This document shows positions 18,719 to 27,618 of a DNA stretch of 64,000 bases, piece after piece; the first letter of the stretch is position 1; the number at the start of each line of letters is the position of its first letter. Under the pieces are notes generated by a model. That model ran no database searches. It saw only the letters and a program-made list of their open reading frames with translations, and was not told the DNA's origin. The position numbers were made by a program, and so were the translations under genes. The stretch is from contig NZ_JBBLYU010000001.1 in NCBI RefSeq assembly GCF_037911135.1, positions 124,001 through 188,000 on the forward strand, read 5' to 3'. The DNA is from Phaeobacter sp. A36a-5a (lineage in GTDB: Bacteria; Pseudomonadota; Alphaproteobacteria; Rhodobacterales; Rhodobacteraceae).

Positions 18719-19573
18719 ATGGATCCGCGCACACGTCCCTATCGTTCGGTACTTTATATCCCCGGTTCCAAGCCTCGCGCGCTCGACAAAGCGCGCAGCC
18801 TGCCTGTGGATGCGATTATCTTCGACCTCGAGGACGCCGTTTCTGCCGATGAGAAGGAAAACGCCCGGGCGACGCTGGCGGCGGCACTGGACGAAGGGGG
18901 GTATGGCGGTCGGATGAAAATCGTTCGGATCAACGGTCTGGACAGCCGCTGGGGCGCCGCGGATGCAGAGGCGGCGGCCGAGATGGATTGCGATGCAATA
19001 CTGCTGCCCAAGGTGTCCTCTGCCGCTGACTTGGATCAGCTGTCCAAGGTCACAGGCGATACGCCGCTCTGGGCAATGATGGAAACGCCTCGCGGCATGT
19101 TGAACGCAGCAGAAATCGCCGCACACCCGCTGCTTCAGGGCATGGTGATGGGCACAAACGATCTCGCCAAGGAGCTACAGGTCCGTTTCCGCGCGGATCG
19201 GCTGCCGTTGATGGCCGGGCTCGGTCAATGTCTGCTCGCGGCAAAGGCGGAAGGGGTCATTATTGTGGACGGGGTCTATAATGCCTTCAAGGATGGCGAG
19301 GGCCTTGCAGTGGAGTGTGCCCAGGGCCGCGACATGGGGTTTGACGGCAAGACGCTGATCCATCCGGCGCAGGTCGATGTGGCGAATACGGCCTTTGCTC
19401 CTTCAGAGGATGAGATTGACCTCGCCCGTCGTCAGATCGCGGCCTTCGATGCAGCCGAAGCAGAGGGGCAGGGGGTCGCGGTGGTCGATGGCAAGATCGT
19501 CGAAAACCTGCATGTCGCCACGGCCCGCGAAATTCTCGCAAAAGCGGATGCAATTGCGGCGTTTTCCGCCTAG
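18719..19573 (+). CDS. mcl2: CoA ester lyase, probable (3S)-malyl-CoA thioesterase
   Basis: A 284-residue member of the HpcH/HpaI-CitE family. It begins RPYRSVLYIPGSKPRALDKA and has FDLEDAVSADEKENAR (acidic metal-site region), RINGLDSRWG, the LLPKV strand, MMETPRG and KTLIHPAQ, all typical of the citrate lyase beta fold. Length and order point to the Mcl2 type of Rhodobacter, which hydrolyses malyl-CoA to malate and so drives apparent malate synthase activity in the ethylmalonyl-CoA pathway; the Mcl1 lyase is longer. It lies between mdh and mch, as I recall for R. sphaeroides. A citrate-lyase-like role of other specificity cannot be excluded. Confidence 0.8.
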   Translation: MDPRTRPYRSVLYIPGSKPRALDKARSLPVDAIIFDLEDAVSADEKENARATLAAALDEGGYGGRMKIVRINGLDSRWGAADAEAAAEMDCDAILLPKVSSAADLDQLSKVTGDTPLWAMMETPRGMLNAAEIAAHPLLQGMVMGTNDLAKELQVRFRADRLPLMAGLGQCLLAAKAEGVIIVDGVYNAFKDGEGLAVECAQGRDMGFDGKTLIHPAQVDVANTAFAPSEDEIDLARRQIAAFDAAEAEGQGVAVVDGKIVENLHVATAREILAKADAIAAFSA

Positions 19574-19608
19574 GCGTTGGGTCAGTCATATTTCTTGGGG
19601 AGACTGAC

Positions 19609-20157
19609 ATGGCATTGTTGCTTCTAGGCATCCTGATCTGGTGGGGCGCGCATTTCTTCAAAAGGCTGGCGCCGGATGCGCGCGCCGCAATGGGGGGGCG
19701 TGGCAAGGGGATGATGGCGCTTGCGCTGCTTGCAAGCGTTGTCTTGATGGTGATCGGCTACCGCAGTGCCGAATCCTTCGATCTGGCGCTGCCGCCCCCG
19801 TTTCTTACCCATATCAACAACACTCTGGTGTTGCTTGGCCTCTACTTTACCAGTCCTGGCCCCAGCAAGGGGGCGCTGTTTTACAAGCTGCGTCACCCCA
19901 TGCTGCTCGGCTTTGCGATGTGGGCCGTGGCGCATCTTCTGGTGAACTGGGATCCGGCCTCTTTTGTGCTCTTTGGCAGTATGCTCGTCTGGGCGCTGGC
20001 TGAAATGGTTGTGATCAACCGGTCCGAGCCGAACTGGACCCCGAACCCCAAAGGCAGCATCGCAAAAGATGGGATGTTCCTTGTCGCGTCGATCGTGCTT
20101 CTGGGGGTGATCGGCTATATCCACGGGCTGGTTGGCCCTTCGCCGTTTCCGGGGTGA
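19609..20157 (+). CDS. NnrU family membrane protein
   Basis: A 182-residue protein with about five hydrophobic segments. It starts MALLLLGILIWWGAHFFKRL, contains YRSAESFDL and the LRHPMLLGFAMWAVAHLLVNWD block with the conserved His residues of the NnrU/NnrT family, related to the phospholipid- and isoprenyl-methyltransferase-like NnrU proteins. The name comes from denitrifiers, but most members stand in genomes without denitrification and the function is unclear. It starts 35 bases after mcl2 and precedes mch, so it is probably cotranscribed. Confidence 0.85.
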   Translation: MALLLLGILIWWGAHFFKRLAPDARAAMGGRGKGMMALALLASVVLMVIGYRSAESFDLALPPPFLTHINNTLVLLGLYFTSPGPSKGALFYKLRHPMLLGFAMWAVAHLLVNWDPASFVLFGSMLVWALAEMVVINRSEPNWTPNPKGSIAKDGMFLVASIVLLGVIGYIHGLVGPSPFPG

Positions 20158-20163
20158 TCGCTG

Positions 20164-20367
20164 ATGAAACTCTATCGTTTTCTGTCCGAGGACGACACCT
20201 CGGCCTTCTGCCACAAGGTGACCGATGCACTGAACAAAGGGTGGGAGCTTTATGGCAGTCCCACCCAGACCTTCGATCCGGTGAAGGGTATCATGCGCTG
20301 TGGTCAATCTGTGGTGAAAGAGGTGCCCGGCACCTATACCCCTGACACCAAATTGGGAGATCACTAA
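20164..20367 (+). CDS. DUF1737 small protein
   Basis: A 67-residue protein starting MKLYRFLSEDDTSAFCHKVT and containing ALNKGWELYGSPT, which is the DUF1737 core. Function is unknown. It begins six bases after the nnrU-like stop and its stop codon shares one base with the mch start (TAATG), so it is translationally coupled to the hydratase. This pairing with mch may be more than chance, but no role is known. Confidence 0.8.
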   Translation: MKLYRFLSEDDTSAFCHKVTDALNKGWELYGSPTQTFDPVKGIMRCGQSVVKEVPGTYTPDTKLGDH

Positions 20368-21398
20368 TGGCCAAGACCAATCCGGGCCGGTTCTTTGAGG
20401 ACTATGCCGTCGGCGACGTGCTGCATCATGCAGTGCCGCGGACGGTTTCAGGTGGGGAGCGCGCATTGTATCATGCGCTCTACCCGGCGCGACATGCGCT
20501 CTATTCCTCGGATGAATTTGCGCGCGGATGTGGTCTGGCTCAATCGCCGCTGGAGGATCTGGCGGCGTTTCACATGGTTTTTGGCAAAACCGTGCCGGAT
20601 GTTTCGCTGAATGCGGTGGCGAACCTCGGTTATGCGGAGGGGCGCTGGCACCTGCCTGTTTACCCGGGCGACACCCTGCGCGCCGAGAGTGAGGTGATTG
20701 GGGTCAAGCAGAACTCAAACGGAAAGTCCGGCGTGGTCTACGTGCGGACGCGTGGCCTCAACCAACATGATGATTGCGTGCTTGACTATGTTCGCTGGGT
20801 GATGGTGCGCAAAGGCGATCTGGACGTCCCTGCGCCGGAGACCTGCATTCCGGACCTGGCCAGGGTGATCTCTGCTGAGGAGCTGGTCATTCCTGCCGGG
20901 CTGGATTTTTCCAACTATGATTTCACGCTGGCAGGCGAGACGCATCGCTGGGGCGACTATGAGGTTGGCGAGCAGATAGACCATATTGACGGGGTCACTG
21001 TTGAAGAGGCTGAGCACATGCTGGCCACGCGCCTGTGGCAGAACACGGCCAAAGTGCATTTCGACACCACCGCGCGGCCTGATGGCTCACGATTGATTTA
21101 TGGTGGTCATGTGATTTCCATGGCGCGGGCGCTGTCGTTCAACGGCCTTGCCAATGCACAGATGATCGTGGGGCTGAATGGAGGCGCCCACGCAAACCCC
21201 TGCACGTCCGGCATGACCATTCGCGCCTGGTCGGAGGTTCTGGACAAGGCGGAAACCGCGGCTCCCGGGGTTGGGGCAATCCGGTTACGTCTGGTTGCGA
21301 CGAGTGGCGGTGCTCCGTTCCAGCTCAAGGGGGATGACGGCAAATATCGGCCCGAGGTCCTGTTGGATCTGGACTATTGGGCGCTGATGCCACGATGA
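20367..21398 (+). CDS. mch: Mesaconyl-CoA hydratase (MaoC family)
   Basis: A 343-residue protein with two MaoC-like hot-dog regions. The first has GRFFEDYAVGDVLHHAVPRT and SPLEDLAAFHMVFGKTVPDV; the second DYEVGEQIDHIDGVTVEEAEHM and DTTARPDGSRLIYGGHVISM. This matches the mesaconyl-C1-CoA hydratase of the ethylmalonyl-CoA pathway, which adds water to mesaconyl-CoA to give beta-methylmalyl-CoA. Length and the position near mcl2 and sdh agree with the R. sphaeroides order as I recall it. A generic MaoC dehydratase label would be the fallback. Confidence 0.85.
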   Translation: MAKTNPGRFFEDYAVGDVLHHAVPRTVSGGERALYHALYPARHALYSSDEFARGCGLAQSPLEDLAAFHMVFGKTVPDVSLNAVANLGYAEGRWHLPVYPGDTLRAESEVIGVKQNSNGKSGVVYVRTRGLNQHDDCVLDYVRWVMVRKGDLDVPAPETCIPDLARVISAEELVIPAGLDFSNYDFTLAGETHRWGDYEVGEQIDHIDGVTVEEAEHMLATRLWQNTAKVHFDTTARPDGSRLIYGGHVISMARALSFNGLANAQMIVGLNGGAHANPCTSGMTIRAWSEVLDKAETAAPGVGAIRLRLVATSGGAPFQLKGDDGKYRPEVLLDLDYWALMPR

Positions 21399-21423
21399 CC
21401 TACGCGGGATCAATGGGTGTGAA

Positions 21424-22056
21424 ATGATCGAACTTGATCCCGCCACTGTTCTTTACATCACGCATCCGCAGGTGGAGATAGACGCGGCTGTCGCCCCGCC
21501 TGATTGGGGGCTGTCCGCGATCGGCTCAGCGCGGGTGGCGCACCTGGCGCAGCGTCTGACGATATTGCAGCCGACAGGCAAGGCGGCGGTGATCGCCAGC
21601 GCCGAACGCAAAGCGGTCGAGACCGCCGCGCCGCTGGCCGCCGCGCTTGGGGCGCTGGTCAGCTGTCGACCGGACACGCATGAGAACGATCGCTCCAGCA
21701 CAGGGTATCTTTTGCCTGACGCCTTTGAGGTGCAGGCTGATGCCTTCTTTGCGAAGCCGTCGCAGTCGGTACGAGGCTGCGAGAGAGCTGTGGATGCGCA
21801 GGCGCGGATCCAGCGGGAGGTTCAGGCGGTGGAGCAGGATTACCCGGATTCAGCGCTAGTTTTCTGTGGTCATGGGGCGGTCGGCACACTGCTATACTGC
21901 GCCTTGAGGGGCGTGGCGATTGACCGGCGCTGGGATCAGTCCGCTGGTGGCGGCAATTGGTTCGCCTATGATCGGCACAGCCGCCAGGTGCTGGGTCACT
22001 GGGCGCCGATCGAGACCCTGTTTGCGGGACAGCGGGCGGGCTGCGAAAAACGATAG
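21424..22056 (+). CDS. Histidine-phosphatase-like protein with altered catalytic motif
   Basis: A 210-residue protein of the phosphoglycerate-mutase-like fold. The N-terminal strand reads VLYITHPQVEI where the family has RHG, so the nucleophile His is kept but the preceding Arg is Thr and the Gly is Pro. GLSAIGSARVAHLA, the SAERKAVETAAPLA helix and the second His in FCGHGAVGTLLYCAL follow the family order. It may be a phosphatase of changed activity or a non-catalytic relative. It starts 25 bases after mch and could be in the same transcript. Confidence 0.7.
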   Translation: MIELDPATVLYITHPQVEIDAAVAPPDWGLSAIGSARVAHLAQRLTILQPTGKAAVIASAERKAVETAAPLAAALGALVSCRPDTHENDRSSTGYLLPDAFEVQADAFFAKPSQSVRGCERAVDAQARIQREVQAVEQDYPDSALVFCGHGAVGTLLYCALRGVAIDRRWDQSAGGGNWFAYDRHSRQVLGHWAPIETLFAGQRAGCEKR

Positions 22057-22088
22057 GGCAACCGCCTTGTTTTCGCTAAGCTTGGAAT

Positions 22089-22778
22089 ATGCGGATCCTT
22101 CGACTGTGCGTTTTTATGCTTGTGACACTGGCGCCGATGCAGGCGCGGGCGTGCGATCTTGCCTTGGTTCTGGCGGTTGACGTCTCCGGCAGCGTCGATG
22201 TCGAGGAATACCGCACGCAGATGGAGGGATTGGCTGCGGCGCTGCGCGATGGGATCATCGCCGAGGCTCTGGTGCGGGCACAGGCGCGGGTAGCGCTAAT
22301 TCAATGGTCGGGCAGCGGGCGCCAGGACCTGACGCTCAGCTGGCGCAGCGTCACAGATTTCCCGGCGGTCGACCGGCTGGCTGCGGAGATTGCCAGTGCT
22401 CCGCGCCCCTGGCGCAACTACGCAACCGGCATCGGTGAGGCACTGCAGCTGGCGTTGGAGCAGTTCCAGCTGGTGCCGAGCTGTCGCCGCCGGGTGATCG
22501 ATGTTTCTGGTGACGGGCCGTCGAATGAGGGGATCGAGCCGACGGCGATGCGCGGTGCTCTCAGCGCGGCAGGGGTGACTGTCAATGCGCTTGCAATTGA
22601 GGAGAGCGAGCCGGATCTGACGGCGTACTTCTTTGAACAGCTCATTCACGGACCCGGCGCCTTTGTTCAGACTGCGGCCAGATTCGACGACTATCCAGAT
22701 GCGATCCGCAAAAAACTGTTGCGGGAAGTGGCACAGCAAAATGCAGATTTGGGCAGCTTTGTCCCGTCAGTCCATTAA
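22089..22778 (+). CDS. DUF1194 secreted VWA-like protein
   Basis: A 229-residue protein with a signal peptide (LRLCVFMLVTLAPMQARA) followed by CDLALVLAVDVSGSVDVEEY, a metal-binding DxSxS-type von Willebrand A motif. RRVIDVSGDGPSNEG is the second strand typical of DUF1194. A periplasmic location and protein-binding role are expected from the fold, but no partner is known. It ends before the sdh promoter region. Confidence 0.8.
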   Translation: MRILRLCVFMLVTLAPMQARACDLALVLAVDVSGSVDVEEYRTQMEGLAAALRDGIIAEALVRAQARVALIQWSGSGRQDLTLSWRSVTDFPAVDRLAAEIASAPRPWRNYATGIGEALQLALEQFQLVPSCRRRVIDVSGDGPSNEGIEPTAMRGALSAAGVTVNALAIEESEPDLTAYFFEQLIHGPGAFVQTAARFDDYPDAIRKKLLREVAQQNADLGSFVPSVH

Positions 22779-22824
22779 ATTCGCGAACACCATGTGATTC
22801 TGTAAGGATTCACCTATATGCTGT

Positions 22825-22859
22825 TTTGTGATCACTTACCGGAACCGTGTGATCACATA
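22825..22859 (+). promoter_or_regulatory. Twin-palindrome operator of the sdh operon
   Basis: TGTGATCACT at 22827-22836 and TGTGATCACA at 22848-22857 lie 21 bp apart, with CCGGAA between them. Toward sdhC the order TTTGTGATCAC, three bases, CCGGAA, three bases, TGTGATCACA is the same as at the suc operon (15054-15088). The proximal palindrome ends 113 bp before the sdhC ATG, against 111 bp for sucC. Confidence 0.75.
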
Positions 22860-22909
22860 TTGTTGTTTTCGTAGCATTCCCAAAAATAACTGCGCATTTT
22901 TACCGCTCG

Positions 22910-22929
22910 TTTGCGTGACAGGACGCAAA
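22910..22929 (+). promoter_or_regulatory. Inverted repeat in the sdhC leader
   Basis: TTTGCGT (22910-22916) is inverted as ACGCAAA (22923-22929) with six bases between, about 40 bp before the sdhC start. It may be a regulator site or a leader hairpin. No counterpart was found before sucC. Confidence 0.35.
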
Positions 22930-22970
22930 AAACCGCTAAAACGTCGTCAGCTAACCGGAAAGGAGCCAAC

Positions 22971-23354
22971 ATGGCCGATGTAAATCGGGGCAACCGCCCG
23001 CTTTCGCCACATTTGCAGGTCTACCGCCCGCAGATCACTTCGATCACCTCGATCCTGACGCGGATTACGGGCAATGCCTTGCTTGTGAGCGCGCTATTGA
23101 TCGCCTGGTGGTTTCTGGCGGCGGCAACTTCTGAAGATTATTTCCGCACCGCAAATGCGGTGATGACCAGCTGGCTCGGCGACATCGTGATGAGCCTGTC
23201 AGTGCTGGGCCTCTGGTACCACACGCTGGCCGGTGTGCGTCACCTGATCTGGGACAACGGCAAGATGTTGGATCTGGAACCCGCGCAGAAACTGGGCTGG
23301 GCCGTCATTATCGGATCGGTTGTTCTGACCGTCCTCACCCTTTTTATCGTCTGA
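22971..23354 (+). CDS. sdhC: Succinate dehydrogenase cytochrome b556 subunit
   Basis: A 127-residue membrane anchor of complex II from the ATG at 22971, preceded by AAGGAG; an in-frame start 60 bases earlier adds unrelated residues. RPLSPHLQVYRPQITSITSI is the family N-terminus with the quinone-site Ser/Arg region, three helices follow, and WYHTLAGVRHLIWD carries the heme-ligand His in HxxxGxRH. First gene of sdhC-D-A-B, under the twin-palindrome operator. Confidence 0.95.
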   Translation: MADVNRGNRPLSPHLQVYRPQITSITSILTRITGNALLVSALLIAWWFLAAATSEDYFRTANAVMTSWLGDIVMSLSVLGLWYHTLAGVRHLIWDNGKMLDLEPAQKLGWAVIIGSVVLTVLTLFIV

Positions 23355-23372
23355 GCTGAAGGAGTTGTCGCA

Positions 23373-23744
23373 ATGCGCTATTTGACAGATCGCAAGCGTG
23401 CCGTTGGCATGGGTGCAGCAAAATCCGGTACAGCACATCACTGGTCGATGCAGGTCAGCTCCATCGGATTGCTGATCCTGGTTCCGCTGTTTGTCTTCAC
23501 CTTTGGCTCCGCGCTGGGGGGATCCTACGAAGAGATCACAGCCTATTACGCGCGCCCGTTCCCGGCGCTGGTTGCTCTGCTGACCATCTGGGTGGGCATG
23601 ATGCACTTCAAATCCGGCGCGCAGATTATGATCGAAGACTATGTTCACGGTTTTGCAGGTCGTCTGACGATTATTCTGATCACCTGCCTGTCCTATGCCG
23701 TGGCCGCTGTCAGCGCCTATGCGCTGATCCGCCTGGCCCTGTAA
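23373..23744 (+). CDS. sdhD: Succinate dehydrogenase hydrophobic anchor subunit
   Basis: A 123-residue anchor with three helices (SSIGLLILVPLFVFTFGSAL, a segment near VALLTIWVGMMHF, and LSYAVAAVSAYALIRLAL). GTAHHWSMQVSSIG and FKSGAQIMIEDYVHG are family features near the heme and quinone sites. It starts 18 bases after sdhC, with AAGGAG before the ATG. Confidence 0.93.
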   Translation: MRYLTDRKRAVGMGAAKSGTAHHWSMQVSSIGLLILVPLFVFTFGSALGGSYEEITAYYARPFPALVALLTIWVGMMHFKSGAQIMIEDYVHGFAGRLTIILITCLSYAVAAVSAYALIRLAL

Positions 23745-23759
23745 ATTCCGAGGTTCTCA

Positions 23760-25565
23760 ATGGCTGCTTACGAATACGAAACACATGATTATGACGTGGT
23801 CGTGGTTGGCGCCGGTGGTGCTGGCCTCCGTGCGACCCTCGGCATGGCAGAACAGGGCCTGCGCACAGCCTGTGTGACCAAGGTGTTCCCGACCCGCTCC
23901 CACACCGTCGCGGCGCAGGGCGGCATCGCGGCATCGCTGTCAAATATGGGGCCTGATCACTGGCAGTGGCACATGTATGACACAGTCAAGGGGTCTGACT
24001 GGCTGGGTGACACCGACGCGATGGAATATCTGGCCCGTGAAGCGCCCAAGGCGGTTTATGAGCTGGAGCATTACGGCGTGCCGTTCTCGCGTACCGAGGA
24101 AGGCAAGATCTATCAGCGTCCCTTTGGCGGTCACACCACAGAGTTCGGCGAGGGTCCCGCCGTGCAGCGGACCTGTGCCGCTGCGGACCGGACCGGCCAC
24201 GCCATTCTGCACACACTCTATGGTCAGTCGCTGAAGAACAATGCTGAGTTCTATGTCGAGTATTTCGCCATCGACCTGATCATGTCCGAGGACGGGCAGT
24301 GTCAGGGCGTTGTCTGCTGGAAGCTGGACGACGGCACCATGCATGTCTTCAACGCCAAGATGGTTGTGCTGGCGACCGGCGGTTACGGACGGGCGTACTT
24401 CTCTGCCACCTCGGCGCATACCTGCACCGGCGACGGCGGCGGCATGGTGGCGCGCGCAGGCCTGGCGCTGCAGGACATGGAGTTCGTGCAGTTCCACCCG
24501 ACCGGCATCTACGGCTCTGGCTGTCTGATCACCGAGGGCGCGCGTGGCGAGGGTGGCTATCTTACCAACTCCGAAGGCGAGCGGTTCATGGAGCGCTATG
24601 CGCCCCAGTATAAGGACCTCGCGCCGCGTGACTATGTTTCGCGTTCGATGACCATGGAAATCCGCGAAGGCCGCGGTGTTGGCGAGCATGGCGACCACAT
24701 TCACCTGAACCTCAGCCACCTGCCGGCCGAGGCGCTCGCCGAGCGGCTGCCGGGCATTTCCGAAAGCGCCAAGATCTTTGCCGGTGTTGACGTGACCAAG
24801 GAACCGATCCCGGTTCTGCCCACGGTGCACTACAACATGGGCGGCATCCCGACCAACTATTGGGGCGAGGTGCTGAACCCGACCGCAGATAACCCGACCG
24901 CCGTTGTGCCGGGCCTCATGGCTGTGGGCGAGGCGGGCTGCGCCTCGGTGCATGGTGCCAACCGTTTGGGGTCGAATTCGCTGATCGACCTCGTGGTCTT
25001 TGGCCGCGCCGCAGCGATCCGTGCGGGCAAGGTTGTCGATGCGGATGCCCCGAACCCGGTGCTGAACCAAGCACAGGTCGACAAGGCCTTTGATCGGTTT
25101 GATGGTCTGCGCCACGCGAAGGGCGGTATACCGACCGCTGATCTGCGTCTTGAGATGCAGCGCACCATGCAAAGCGACGCTGCCGTATTCCGCACCTCGG
25201 AGACCATGTCCGAAGGCGTAACCAAGATGACAGCGATCGCTGCCAAGCTTGATGATCTGGCTGTGACCGATCGGTCTCTGGTGTGGAACTCGGACCTGAT
25301 GGAAACGCTGGAGCTGACCAACCTGATGCCAAACGCGCTGGCCACTATCGTTGGCGCCGAGGCGCGCAAGGAAAGCCGTGGCGCCCACGCGCATGAGGAT
25401 TTCACCAACCGAGACGACGAAAACTGGCGGGTTCATACCGTCAGCCGCGTCGATGGCAACAAGGTGGATCTGTCCTATCGCCCGGTGATCGTCGAGCCGC
25501 TCACCACTGAGGCCGAAGGTGGCATCAGCGAGGCGAAGATCGCGCCCAAAGCACGGACCTTCTAA
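23760..25565 (+). CDS. sdhA: Succinate dehydrogenase flavoprotein subunit
   Basis: A 601-residue catalytic subunit that oxidises succinate to fumarate. FAD binds at GAGGAG (17-22); His48 in [11 protein letters not shown] is the covalent flavin attachment; [19 protein letters not shown] and the [10 protein letters not shown] loop belong to the active site; the C-terminal domain ends [10 protein letters not shown]. Length and motifs are fully conserved. sdhB does not follow directly: about 1.15 kb with a sulfotransferase-like gene and two short ORFs lies between. Confidence 0.98.
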   Translation: MAAYEYETHDYDVVVVGAGGAGLRATLGMAEQGLRTACVTKVFPTRSHTVAAQGGIAASLSNMGPDHWQWHMYDTVKGSDWLGDTDAMEYLAREAPKAVYELEHYGVPFSRTEEGKIYQRPFGGHTTEFGEGPAVQRTCAAADRTGHAILHTLYGQSLKNNAEFYVEYFAIDLIMSEDGQCQGVVCWKLDDGTMHVFNAKMVVLATGGYGRAYFSATSAHTCTGDGGGMVARAGLALQDMEFVQFHPTGIYGSGCLITEGARGEGGYLTNSEGERFMERYAPQYKDLAPRDYVSRSMTMEIREGRGVGEHGDHIHLNLSHLPAEALAERLPGISESAKIFAGVDVTKEPIPVLPTVHYNMGGIPTNYWGEVLNPTADNPTAVVPGLMAVGEAGCASVHGANRLGSNSLIDLVVFGRAAAIRAGKVVDADAPNPVLNQAQVDKAFDRFDGLRHAKGGIPTADLRLEMQRTMQSDAAVFRTSETMSEGVTKMTAIAAKLDDLAVTDRSLVWNSDLMETLELTNLMPNALATIVGAEARKESRGAHAHEDFTNRDDENWRVHTVSRVDGNKVDLSYRPVIVEPLTTEAEGGISEAKIAPKARTF

Positions 25566-25572
25566 GAGCGTG

Positions 25573-25656
25573 ATGCAGGCAGCCCCAGCATATCAGATTG
25601 CAACATTTCCCCGCATACGCGGGGGAGTGGCGACATCTGTGCAGGTGGTCGCGTGA
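25573..25656 (+). CDS. Putative 27-residue ORF sharing AYQIAT with the ORF at 26567
   Basis: Starting seven bases after the sdhA stop, this ORF encodes MQAAPAYQIATFPRIRGG plus nine more residues and ends at TGATG, whose ATG begins the sulfotransferase-like gene. Its hexapeptide AYQIAT recurs in the short ORF downstream of that gene; four of the six codons differ and every difference is at the third position. No strong ribosome binding site is seen, so translation would rely on coupling to sdhA. Real status is uncertain. Confidence 0.4.
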   Translation: MQAAPAYQIATFPRIRGGVATSVQVVA

Positions 25657-26567
25657 TGGCGACAGGTCGGACATCATCGGTGACGCCGGTTGCAGGCGTT
25701 GTTGGCAATGCGGGCTGTTGGCCAGAACTCGGCTGGCGGCCCGATGCTGCGCTGCGGATGTTCGGGATGCGTCGTTCCGGCAATCATGCGGTTGCCAATT
25801 GGTTGCAGCGCAATGCGCCGCACGGACAGGCGTTGTTCTTCAACAACTGCAAATCGGGCCGGGGGCCGCTGGCGCATCATCAGGGGGTGGAGCGCAACGC
25901 TGTGCAGCTGGCGCGCCATGATACGCGCGATCTGGCAGGGTTGGGGGCAACGCTGGAGGCCGGTGGCCTTTTGCTCATCTCATATGAGGATACGGTGCCG
26001 TCGGACTTCGGTCTGGAACGGCCAGTTTCCGGTGATCTGGATGAGACTCTTCTGAGCGATGATATCCTGTTGCTGCGTGGGTTTCTGAACTGGTCGGCCT
26101 CGCTTTTGAAGAAGCTGCAACGGAACCCGGATTTCACGGTAGCGTATCGTAGCGCTTCGGTGCTGCGGGCGATCGACAGCTACCGCAAGATGCTGGAGTT
26201 GGTCGCGCAGGCGGATGATCTCGCTCTGACCGTGATTGACTATGATGTCTGGATACATGACGCGGAATACCGCTCCGCTCTGCTGGATCGACTGGGGCTG
26301 CCCTGCGTTGACAATACCCTTGGCAAGGTTCAGCGCTATGGTGGTGGTTCGTCCTTTGATACGCCAGAGGCTGGCGCCGATTTTGATTTGCGGACGGATC
26401 AGCGCTGGCAGCGCATGTCCGGTGACGCTGAGTATCAGGCGATCCTGCATATCGCAGCGCGTGACACGGCACTGCTTGCCGCGCTGAGCCGACACTACCC
26501 TGACGATGCCAAAAAGCTTGCGTCGCTTGCAGATCAGACGCCGATAGAGGCGGGAGGGCTGCGCTGA
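25656..26567 (+). CDS. Sulfotransferase-like P-loop protein inside the sdh operon
   Basis: About 303 residues, starting at ATG 25656 (a GTG three bases earlier is also open). MFGMRRSGNHAVANWL near residue 35 looks like the 5'-phosphosulfate-binding loop of sulfotransferases; LLLRGFLNWSASLLKKL, with Arg and Ser, looks like the 3'-phosphate site; VIDYDVWIHDAEYRSALLDR, LGLP and RYGGGSSFD follow, a tail I associate with uncharacterised bacterial sulfotransferase-like proteins. No substrate is known. It is linked by TGATG overlaps to short ORFs on both sides, between sdhA and sdhB. The family call is from motifs only. Confidence 0.65.
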   Translation: MATGRTSSVTPVAGVVGNAGCWPELGWRPDAALRMFGMRRSGNHAVANWLQRNAPHGQALFFNNCKSGRGPLAHHQGVERNAVQLARHDTRDLAGLGATLEAGGLLLISYEDTVPSDFGLERPVSGDLDETLLSDDILLLRGFLNWSASLLKKLQRNPDFTVAYRSASVLRAIDSYRKMLELVAQADDLALTVIDYDVWIHDAEYRSALLDRLGLPCVDNTLGKVQRYGGGSSFDTPEAGADFDLRTDQRWQRMSGDAEYQAILHIAARDTALLAALSRHYPDDAKKLASLADQTPIEAGGLR

Positions 26568-26701
26568 TGCTGCCCTGCGCCTACCAGATTGCGACCGACC
26601 GGGTCGCTACACCGACAGATCTTCGTTCCGGCCCTGCCGGAGCGCGGACACCGATCTCCTGCCAGCGCAGCGCTTTGTGCCTGTGGCTGGCGGGCAGCTA
26701 A
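26567..26701 (+). CDS. Putative 44-residue ORF sharing AYQIAT with the ORF at 25573
   Basis: The ATG overlaps the stop of the sulfotransferase-like gene (TGATG) and GGGAGG lies about ten bases before it. The product begins [20 protein letters not shown], has two further Cys and ends CLWLAGS with TAA at 26699, 16 bases before sdhB. AYQIAT repeats the hexapeptide of the ORF at 25573 with only synonymous codon changes. Coupled start and binding site favour translation, but it is short and unrecognised. Confidence 0.45.
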   Translation: MLPCAYQIATDRVATPTDLRSGPAGARTPISCQRSALCLWLAGS

Positions 26702-26717
26702 GCAAGGAGAACGATCT

Positions 26718-27497
26718 ATGGTCGAATTCGCACTTCCGAAAAATTCCAAGATCACCACGGGTAAAACCTGGCCCAAGCCCGAAGGCGCAACCAATGTGCG
26801 CAAATTCAGCATCTACCGCTGGAATCCGGATGACGGCAAGAACCCGCAGGTGGATACCTATTTTGTCGATATGGACAAATGCGGTCCGATGGTTCTGGAC
26901 GCGCTCATCAAGATCAAGAATGAGATCGATCCGACCCTGACATTCCGCCGGTCCTGCCGCGAAGGGATCTGCGGCTCCTGTGCGATGAACATCGATGGGA
27001 TCAACACCCTGGCCTGTATCTACGGCCTCGATGAGATCAAGGGCGACGTAAAGATCTACCCGCTGCCGCATATGCCGGTGGTGAAGGATCTAATCCCAGA
27101 TCTGACCCATTTCTACGCCCAGCATGCCTCGATCATGCCATGGCTGGAAACCAAGACCAACCGCCCCGCGAAAGAGTGGAAGCAGTCCATCGAGGATCGC
27201 AAGAAGCTGGACGGGCTGTATGAATGCGTCATGTGCGCCAGCTGCTCGACATCCTGCCCGAGCTACTGGTGGAACGGGGATCGTTACCTTGGGCCGGCCG
27301 CGCTGCTGCACGCCTACCGCTGGATCATCGACAGCCGCGATGAGGCAACACCTGAGCGTCTGGATGAGCTGGAGGATCCGTTTAAGCTCTATCGCTGCCA
27401 CACCATCATGAACTGTGCGAAGACCTGCCCGAAGGGCTTGAACCCGGCCAAGGCAATTTCGCATATCAAGCAGATGATGGTTGAACGCGCGGTTTAA
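26718..27497 (+). CDS. sdhB: Succinate dehydrogenase iron-sulfur subunit
   Basis: A 259-residue subunit from the ATG at 26718, preceded by AAGGAG; an upstream in-frame ATG at 26589 overlaps the short ORF and adds unrelated residues. The [2Fe-2S] ligands are in CREGICGSC and the later TLAC; the [4Fe-4S] and [3Fe-4S] clusters in [16 protein letters not shown] and [17 protein letters not shown]. It passes electrons from SdhA to quinone. Confidence 0.97.
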   Translation: MVEFALPKNSKITTGKTWPKPEGATNVRKFSIYRWNPDDGKNPQVDTYFVDMDKCGPMVLDALIKIKNEIDPTLTFRRSCREGICGSCAMNIDGINTLACIYGLDEIKGDVKIYPLPHMPVVKDLIPDLTHFYAQHASIMPWLETKTNRPAKEWKQSIEDRKKLDGLYECVMCASCSTSCPSYWWNGDRYLGPAALLHAYRWIIDSRDEATPERLDELEDPFKLYRCHTIMNCAKTCPKGLNPAKAISHIKQMMVERAV

Positions 27498-27520
27498 GCC
27501 CTGCCAAGCTTTGATTAGGG

Positions 27521-27553
27521 AGAACGCCGCTCACCTGCTGTGGGTGGCGTTCT
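27521..27553 (+). terminator. Possible terminator after sdhB
   Basis: AGAACGCC (27521-27528) pairs with GGCGTTCT (27546-27553), and inner bases can extend the stem (CTCACC with GGGTGG). It lies 24 bp after the sdhB stop. The tail (GCGTTGTCG) is not T-rich, so it may be an mRNA 3'-end structure rather than a full terminator. Confidence 0.5.
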
Positions 27554-27618
27554 GCGTTGTCGAGCAGCGACTGCGCCCCGAAGTTGCGGCTGACAGTGGG
27601 GATCGGTAAACAGGCGAT

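Noticed and set aside
23940-25436. 498-codon minus-strand ORF opposite sdhA
   Set aside because: Mirror of conserved SdhA codons; His/Arg-rich product with no recognisable family.
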